Positions 57,751-64,000 of a DNA stretch of 64,000 nt are shown piece by piece. The position numbers and the translations under genes were made by a program. The stretch's first letter is position 1; every line of letters starts with the position of its first letter. Source of the DNA: Methylobacterium sp. (GTDB taxonomy: Bacteria; Pseudomonadota; Alphaproteobacteria; Rhizobiales; Beijerinckiaceae); the NCBI RefSeq assembly GCF_019745455.1, contig NZ_JAIETD010000040.1:1-64000 (forward strand). Direction: 5' to 3'. The notes under the pieces are model-generated. The model did no database searches. It saw only the letters and a list, made by a program, of their open reading frames with translations, and was not told the origin of the DNA.

Positions 57751-58632
57751 ATGACCGGCCGACGCCCTTCCCTCGCCGCCGGCTCGCTCCTCGTCCTGGC
57801 CGCCCTCCTCCCGTCAAAGCCGGCAGAGGCCCAGCTCGGCGCCTTCATCGACGGCCTTCTCGGGCGCCAGGAACAGCCCGCGCCCGCGCCCGAGGCGCCC
57901 GCGACCACCGCGCCGGCCGCTCCGAAGAAGCCACCTGCCCCGGCCGTAAAGCCTCAGAAGGATGCCAGGCCGGCCACGACGCCCGAGAAGCCTGCTGCCG
58001 CCAAGAGCGCCGCCAAGCCGACTGACGCGCCCCCCAAGGCCGGCGCCGCCAGTCCGGCGGGCGAGACCGACCCGGCGACCCTGCTCGCCCAGGCCAACGC
58101 CTATTTCAACGGCATCACCACGCTCACCGGCAGCTTCATCCAGATCGGCGCTGACGGTCGCCGGATCGGCGGGAAGCTCACCCTGTCGAAGCCCGGCCGG
58201 CTGCGCTTCGACTACGACCAGCCCTCCCCGCTCGAAGTCGTCGCCGATGGCACCTCGGTGGCGGTCCGCGACCGCAAGCTCGGGACGCAGGACCTCTACT
58301 TCATCTCGCAGACGCCGCTGAAATTCCTGCTCCGCGAGAAGATCGACCTAGGCCGCGACCTGACGGTGACCGATGTCGGCACCGATCCGGGCGGCGTACG
58401 CATCGTCATGGAGGACCGCGCGACCTTGGGCGGCACCTCCAAGATCCAACTCTTCTTCGACGCGGAGATGAAGACCCTGAGCCAGTGGCGGATCACCGAC
58501 CCGCAGGGCTACCAGACCACCGTGCAGCTCTCGAACCTGCAGAAGGGCCGCACGGTCGACGCGAGCGCGTTCTTCATCAATTACGGCCGCGCCGAGGACA
58601 AGGCGATGCAGGAGAAGCTTCAGCGGCAATAG
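57751..58632 (+). CDS. lolA: Outer-membrane lipoprotein carrier LolA
   Basis: Periplasmic chaperone that ferries lipoproteins to the outer membrane, 293 residues. A signal peptide (R-R-P-S-L-A-A-G-S-L-L-V-L-A-A-L-L ... A-E-A-Q) precedes a roughly 80-residue Pro/Ala/Lys linker and then the LolA beta-barrel core: Y-F-N-G-I-T-T-L-T-G-S-F-I-Q-I, K-P-G-R-L-R-F-D-Y, L-R-E-K-I-D-L and Q-W-R-I-T-D-P-Q-G-Y-Q-T-T-V-Q-L-S-N. The linker is longer than in enteric LolA. The ftsK-lolA order is widespread in proteobacteria, which supports both calls. Confidence 0.93.
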   Translation: MTGRRPSLAAGSLLVLAALLPSKPAEAQLGAFIDGLLGRQEQPAPAPEAPATTAPAAPKKPPAPAVKPQKDARPATTPEKPAAAKSAAKPTDAPPKAGAASPAGETDPATLLAQANAYFNGITTLTGSFIQIGADGRRIGGKLTLSKPGRLRFDYDQPSPLEVVADGTSVAVRDRKLGTQDLYFISQTPLKFLLREKIDLGRDLTVTDVGTDPGGVRIVMEDRATLGGTSKIQLFFDAEMKTLSQWRITDPQGYQTTVQLSNLQKGRTVDASAFFINYGRAEDKAMQEKLQRQ

Positions 58633-58667
58633 GCGGTCGAACGCTTCAGCTCGAGTATCCCGCCCGC

Positions 58668-58803
58668 GACCTCATCCTGAGAGCTTGCCCCGGACTTGAT
58701 CCGGGGTGCCGTGTCAGCGGCCTCGGAGCCCTCCAGCAGCGATGCGGTCCCTGGAGCCCTCCTTCGAGGGCACAGCTGCGCTGCGCCGCCTCAGGATGAG
58801 GTC
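58668..58803. repeat. RIME-like palindromic intergenic repeat, copy 2
   Basis: A 136-bp element bounded by a perfect 14-bp inverted repeat, GACCTCATCCTGAG (58668-58681) and its complement (58790-58803). An internal CCCCGGA/TCCGGGG hairpin (58688-58706) is seen. It fills most of the 205-bp gap between the convergent lolA and L,D-transpeptidase genes. The outer core equals that of the copy at 31388-31501, while the interior differs, so the family is mosaic. Confidence 0.75.
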
Positions 58804-58837
58804 TTGGAGTGGGACAGGAGACGATTGAGGTCTTTCC

Positions 58838-60796
58838 TCACCACCACGTGCGCGGGCGGTTCGGCGCGGGCGTCCACAAGCCGGGTTCCCCGAAATCCGC
58901 GGGCGGCCTGTCGGCGTTGGCGCGCGCAGCAGTGCTCGCCGACGTGCTCGCCGAGCGGCGGGTCGGTGCCGGCTCGGCCGGGCGGACCATCTGCACGGGC
59001 TTGCGCTGCGGCTCGGGCGAGACGTTGACCATCGCAGGACCCGACGAACCGAGGCCCAGCGCCGCCTTCATCCGGGGATCGTAGCCGTAGAGATCGGGCA
59101 GGCTGCGATAGACCCCGCCATCATCCACGTAAGCGGTGAAGTAGGCGAGGTGGACGGGCAGCTTCTGCGTCAGCCGGACCGTGCGCTCGCCCTTGCCGAT
59201 CATCTTCTTCAGCCGCTCGCTCGACCATTCCTCGGGGAGAACCGCGTCGGCGAAGCGGAACGGGTCGTCGACGCGCACGCAGCCATGGCTCATCGCCCGG
59301 TGGGAGGCGGAGAACAGCGAGCGGTTCGGTGTGTCGTGCAGGTAGACCGCGTGGTTGTTCGGGAACATGAACTTGATGAAGCCGAGCGCGTTGCGCTCGC
59401 CCGGCGGCTGGCGCACCGAGACATTACCGTTCCGGTAGACGACCTCGTAGCCCTTGCGCGCCGCGTAGTTCGGGTCGCGGGCGAGAGCGGGCAGGAACTC
59501 GTTCTTCATGATCGAGGGCGGCACGTTCCAGGACGGGTTGACCACCGCGTATTCCATCGCGCCGGAGAAGATCGGCGTCGGCGATTCCGTCTTGCCGACG
59601 ATGACCCGCGCCTCGTCGCGCGGCCGCCCTTCGCGCACCACCCGCAGCCTGAACTCGGGGATGTTGACCATCACGTAATCCGGCCCGAGATCGGACGGCA
59701 GCCAGCGCCAGCGCTCCATGTTGACGAGGAGCGCGGCCTCGTCTGCATTGCCCCGCGAAGCGCCGTCGGCCTGGGCAAGGGCCGCCACCGTCTGAAGCGT
59801 GAGCGTGCCCGTGGCGGGCAGGCCGCGCCGCTTCTGGAATCCCGCCACTGCGTCAGCCACGGCGGCATCGTAGGCATCGGGCTCGCCTGGGCCCGAATCC
59901 AGCGTGCCCGCTGTGCGGCTCTCGAGATCGAAATGCGCCCGGATCAGCGGCACCCGCGCATCGCGCATGCCGAGCTTGAGCACCGGCCCGGCCGGGAGCC
60001 TGAGGATCGTTCCCGAAATCGGCTGGGCACGGCCGCGCATCGTGGCGAGGCGGGCCTTGAGGGCGCGGTACCCCGGCTGGTCGGGGTTGAAGCGCTGCAA
60101 CAGGGTGCCGGCCTCCGGCCCGGCCGAGGCGAGCCGGCCGAGGACGGCGTCGGGTGCGGGCAAGTCGAGGGTCGGGGTGATGAGCTTGGAAAGGTTGGCG
60201 AGGTTGATGCGGCCCCCGCGGGCGTCGCGGGCGTAGAGGACCACCGCCGCCGAGAGCCTGAGGTCGGCATTTGCCACCTCGGCATCCGAGAGTTTCGCGG
60301 TGCCGAGCACCGGAGCCGGATAGGCGAGCGGATCGAGGCCGTCCTCGGCAGCAAGGGCGAGCTGTGCCATCGCGGCCTTCGCCGCAGGTGTGAAGGCACC
60401 GTCCACGATCCAGACAGGCTTGAACGCCCCGAGGGCGTAGAAAGCCTGCATCGCCTCGCGGTCCTTCGTCGTCAGCCGCGAGAGCAACGGCGCCGGATCC
60501 GCGAGGCGCGCCGCCAATGCGGTGCCGAGCGGATCGGCCGGCGCCACGGGTGTCGGTGCGGCGGCTTCGGACGTCACGGGAGTAACGGCTTTCACTGCCC
60601 CCTCCGCGGGCGAGGTGGCCTGCGCGGCTGACTCTTGCGAGGGAACGGCGGGAGCCTCGACTGACGGGGCGCTCGTCTGCGCGTAAGCCGAGGGCGCGAT
60701 CAAGGCCGTCTGCGCGACGGACGTCGCCAGGGCCATGGCCAGGGCGATGGAGGCGGTGCGCGACGCGCCTTTTGAACCGCCCATGCAAGCGCCCAT
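58838..60796 (-). CDS. L,D-transpeptidase (YcbB/LdtD-like)
   Basis: Periplasmic cell-wall cross-linking enzyme, 652 residues. A signal peptide (R-T-A-S-I-A-L-A-M-A-L-A-T-S-V ... S-A-Y-A) is followed by an Ala/Pro linker, a scaffold domain, a peptidoglycan-binding domain (F-Q-K-R-R-G-L-P-A-T-G-T-L-T-L-Q-T-V-A-A-L) and the YkuD domain with H-D-T-P ... S-H-G-C-V-R (nucleophile C506). It makes 3-3 links or attaches proteins to peptidoglycan, which is common in Hyphomicrobiales. The ATG at 60796 is preferred because GAGGAG lies nine bases upstream; ATGs at 60805 and 60784 are also possible. Confidence 0.91.
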   Translation of the reverse strand: MGACMGGSKGASRTASIALAMALATSVAQTALIAPSAYAQTSAPSVEAPAVPSQESAAQATSPAEGAVKAVTPVTSEAAAPTPVAPADPLGTALAARLADPAPLLSRLTTKDREAMQAFYALGAFKPVWIVDGAFTPAAKAAMAQLALAAEDGLDPLAYPAPVLGTAKLSDAEVANADLRLSAAVVLYARDARGGRINLANLSKLITPTLDLPAPDAVLGRLASAGPEAGTLLQRFNPDQPGYRALKARLATMRGRAQPISGTILRLPAGPVLKLGMRDARVPLIRAHFDLESRTAGTLDSGPGEPDAYDAAVADAVAGFQKRRGLPATGTLTLQTVAALAQADGASRGNADEAALLVNMERWRWLPSDLGPDYVMVNIPEFRLRVVREGRPRDEARVIVGKTESPTPIFSGAMEYAVVNPSWNVPPSIMKNEFLPALARDPNYAARKGYEVVYRNGNVSVRQPPGERNALGFIKFMFPNNHAVYLHDTPNRSLFSASHRAMSHGCVRVDDPFRFADAVLPEEWSSERLKKMIGKGERTVRLTQKLPVHLAYFTAYVDDGGVYRSLPDLYGYDPRMKAALGLGSSGPAMVNVSPEPQRKPVQMVRPAEPAPTRRSASTSASTAARANADRPPADFGEPGLWTPAPNRPRTWW

Positions 60797-60962
60797 GATC
60801 GTCATCTCCTCGGAGGCGGGTTCATCCCGGTCCAGGTTTGCCGGAAACCATTGTCCCAAGCGCGGCCTCGCGCAAGTCCGTCCGCGCAGGGCCGTGCGTA
60901 AGTGCACGCGCCTCAACCGCTTTTCGGTTCCGACACCCGCGTCGTCATAAGTCTTCCCGCCC

Positions 60963-62456
<1,494 letters not shown>

Positions 62457-62758
62457 ACGGTGGAACCTCGGATCCGCCATGCCGCATGGGTCAAGGGAGT
62501 CGAAGGTGACTCCCTGCAACCGCCAGCCGCTGTTTCGTTTCGAGGCGTACCGTGCGCCAAGACCGTAAAGCTGCGCTTAACGACGATTGCACTTATTGGC
62601 GTCGCTACGCCGATGGGGACCCTGCGACTGCTTGACCCGGCAACGGTCATGGGTGCGCTCGGTTGATCCCGGAGGCCTGGCGTTCGATATCAGCGTGAGC
62701 GGCGCAGCACCGCCGACACGAAGCGGTGAGCACCTGCCGCACGAGGATCCTGCACAGC
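62457..62758. other. Divergent intergenic region with a symmetric hairpin
   Basis: About 300 bp separate the response regulator from the oligoendopeptidase. A perfect 7-bp inverted repeat GGGAGTC, loop GAAGGT, GACTCCC (62495-62514) lies 39 bases upstream of the regulator start, where an operator or 5' leader hairpin would be. No coding frame or clear promoter box was recognised. Confidence 0.5.
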
Positions 62759-64000
62759 ATGTCGAGCCGTTTCGTCGCGAACACCACGGCGTCGATCCCG
62801 ACGCGGTCTCCCGAGGGTGCGAACCAGGCACGTGCGGCGGCCCTCGCCGTCGGCCTCGGCGCCCTGCCCGAATGGGATCTGTCCGATCTCTACTCGGGTA
62901 TCGATTCGGAGGATTTCACGGCCGACCTCGCCCGGGCCGAGGCCGAGTGCCGAGAGTTCTCGCAACGCTATGCCGGACGCGTGGCGGCATTGGCGGAGTC
63001 CCAGCAGGCTTCGGTGGAACTCGGCGCCGCAGTCGCGGCCTACGAGGGCATCGAGGATAGACTTGGGAGGCTCATGTCCTTCGCCGGGCTCGTCTATTCC
63101 GGTGACACCACCGACGAGCGCCGCGAGAAGTTCTACGGCGACACCCAGGAGCGGCTCACCACGGCCTCCGGCGATCTCCTGTTTTTCACCCTCGAACTCA
63201 ACCGGGTCGACGACGCGCTGATGGACCGGGCGCTCACCAGGGAGCCGCTGAGTCATTATCGTCCCTGGATCGAGGACCTGCGCCGGGAGAAGCCGTTCCA
63301 GCTCGACGATCGTACCGAGAAGCTGTTTCTGGAGAAGTCGGTCACCGGCCGGGCCGCCTGGAACCGGCTGTTCGACGGCACCATCGCGAGCCTGCGTTTC
63401 CCCGTGCAGGGCGAACAGCTCACCCTCGAGCCGACCCTCAACAAGCTGCAGGATTCCGACGGCGAGGTCCGCAAGGCTGCGGCCGGCGCGCTGAGCGAGG
63501 TGTTCCGCGCAAATCTCCGCACCTTCACGCTGATCACCAACACGCTCGCCAAGGACAAGGAGATCGCCGACCGCTGGCGCGGGTTCAAGGACGTCGCGGA
63601 TTCGCGCCACCTCGCCAACCGGGTCGAACCCGAGGTGGTCTCAGCCATGGTCGAGGCCGTGCAGGCGGCCTATCCGCGCCTGTCGCACCGCTATTACCGG
63701 CTGAAGGCGCGCTGGTTCGGTATCGAGGCGATGCCGTACTGGGACCGCAACGCGCCGTTGCCGCGGGTCGAGCAACGCACGATCTCCTGGGCGGAGGCGC
63801 GCGATACCGTGCTCGATGCCTACGGCGCGTTCTCGCCGCGGATGGCCGACATCGCCCGGACTTTCTTCGACCGGCGCTGGATCGACGCCCCGACCCGGCC
63901 CGGCAAGGCGCCGGGTGCCTTCGCCCATCCCACCGTGCCGTCGGCCCACCCCTATGTGCTGGTGAACTACCAGGGCAAGCCACGGGACGTGATGACCCTG
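62759..64000 (+). CDS. pepF: M3 family oligoendopeptidase (PepF-like), 5' part
   Basis: Starts at ATG 62759 and runs off the window; the 414 codons present cover the N-terminal helical domain. The PepF-type features are L-P-E-W-D-L-S-D-L-Y, A-A-Y-E-G-I-E-D-R-L-G-R-L-M-S-F-A-G-L-V-Y, the S-H-Y-R-P-W-I-E-D-L-R-R-E-K-P-F-Q-L segment, and W-D-R-N-A-P-L-P. These match alphaproteobacterial oligoendopeptidase F, a cytosolic zinc peptidase. The catalytic H-E-x-x-H lies beyond the edge, so activity cannot be checked. The start gives a typical N-terminus with no signal peptide. Confidence 0.9.
   Translation, partial: MSSRFVANTTASIPTRSPEGANQARAAALAVGLGALPEWDLSDLYSGIDSEDFTADLARAEAECREFSQRYAGRVAALAESQQASVELGAAVAAYEGIEDRLGRLMSFAGLVYSGDTTDERREKFYGDTQERLTTASGDLLFFTLELNRVDDALMDRALTREPLSHYRPWIEDLRREKPFQLDDRTEKLFLEKSVTGRAAWNRLFDGTIASLRFPVQGEQLTLEPTLNKLQDSDGEVRKAAAGALSEVFRANLRTFTLITNTLAKDKEIADRWRGFKDVADSRHLANRVEPEVVSAMVEAVQAAYPRLSHRYYRLKARWFGIEAMPYWDRNAPLPRVEQRTISWAEARDTVLDAYGAFSPRMADIARTFFDRRWIDAPTRPGKAPGAFAHPTVPSAHPYVLVNYQGKPRDVMTL

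Overview
The window is a GC-rich alphaproteobacterial chromosome segment. The most likely source is Methylobacterium/Methylorubrum or a close relative in the Hyphomicrobiales. This is inferred from gene content: class I lysyl-tRNA synthetase, fused transaldolase-glucose-6-phosphate isomerase, NasS/NasT with NrtABD, a candidate alpha-r8 (MmgR-like) small RNA, and RIME-like palindromic repeats. I see no tRNA or rRNA genes, insertion sequences, prophage genes or CRISPR array. It reads as a core chromosomal region, with about 51 protein genes, one candidate sRNA, two sigma-54-type promoters and one candidate transcription attenuator.

Layout. 1-2.8 kb: the end of a polysaccharide export gene and two orphan periplasmic binding proteins. 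2.8-3.4 kb: a gene-poor stretch with the sRNA on the minus strand. 3.4-12.4 kb: class II photolyase, DUF1328 peptide, SDR, LysRS-I, a third orphan binding protein, a GT2 glycosyltransferase with a type II secretion ATPase-like N-terminal domain, a SCO copper protein and an MFS permease. 12.4-26.3 kb (all minus): the complete nitrate assimilation cluster in the order nasT-nasS // nrtA-nrtB-nrtD-FAD reductase-nirA-FeS/NADPH flavoprotein-nasA-cysG. 26.5-36.2 kb (plus): a hypothetical protein, a GH15 enzyme, then tkt, tal-pgi, gnd and pgl, a pentose-phosphate/sugar-phosphate operon. 36.2-45.3 kb: dCTP deaminase, a membrane protein, apaG-argE-speG, a secreted low-complexity protein with three copies of a 20-residue motif, Hsp33, and argD-argF. 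45.5-51.3 kb: ridA, a glycerophosphodiesterase, a FemAB-like protein, an M20 amidohydrolase and a glutathione peroxidase, partly overlapping, then a CDF exporter and a HIT protein. 51.4-64 kb: a PilZ protein, a 75-residue hypothetical, nadE, a membrane-domain-less FtsK, LolA, a YkuD L,D-transpeptidase, a sigma-54 response regulator and the start of an M3 oligoendopeptidase.

How the genes work together. In the nitrogen cluster NrtABD imports nitrate, the molybdenum enzyme NasA makes nitrite, and siroheme-dependent NirA makes ammonium, using siroheme made through CysG. Two flavoproteins in the same operon are the likely NAD(P)H electron entry points. NasS (nitrate sensor) and NasT (ANTAR antiterminator) are encoded just upstream. 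The nrt operon has a -24/-12 promoter followed by a terminator-like hairpin with a U-tract before nrtA, which is the arrangement expected for nitrogen-limitation control through sigma-54/NtrC combined with nitrate control by NasT antitermination. A second -24/-12 promoter precedes nasT.

The less ordinary items are the tri-repeat secreted protein, the sRNA, the nrt leader, the FeS-flavoprotein fusion, the GT2 with a possible c-di-GMP-binding domain, the soluble FtsK, and a structured 87-bp element between hslO and the repeat-protein gene. All family assignments come from reading motifs by eye; no database search was run.
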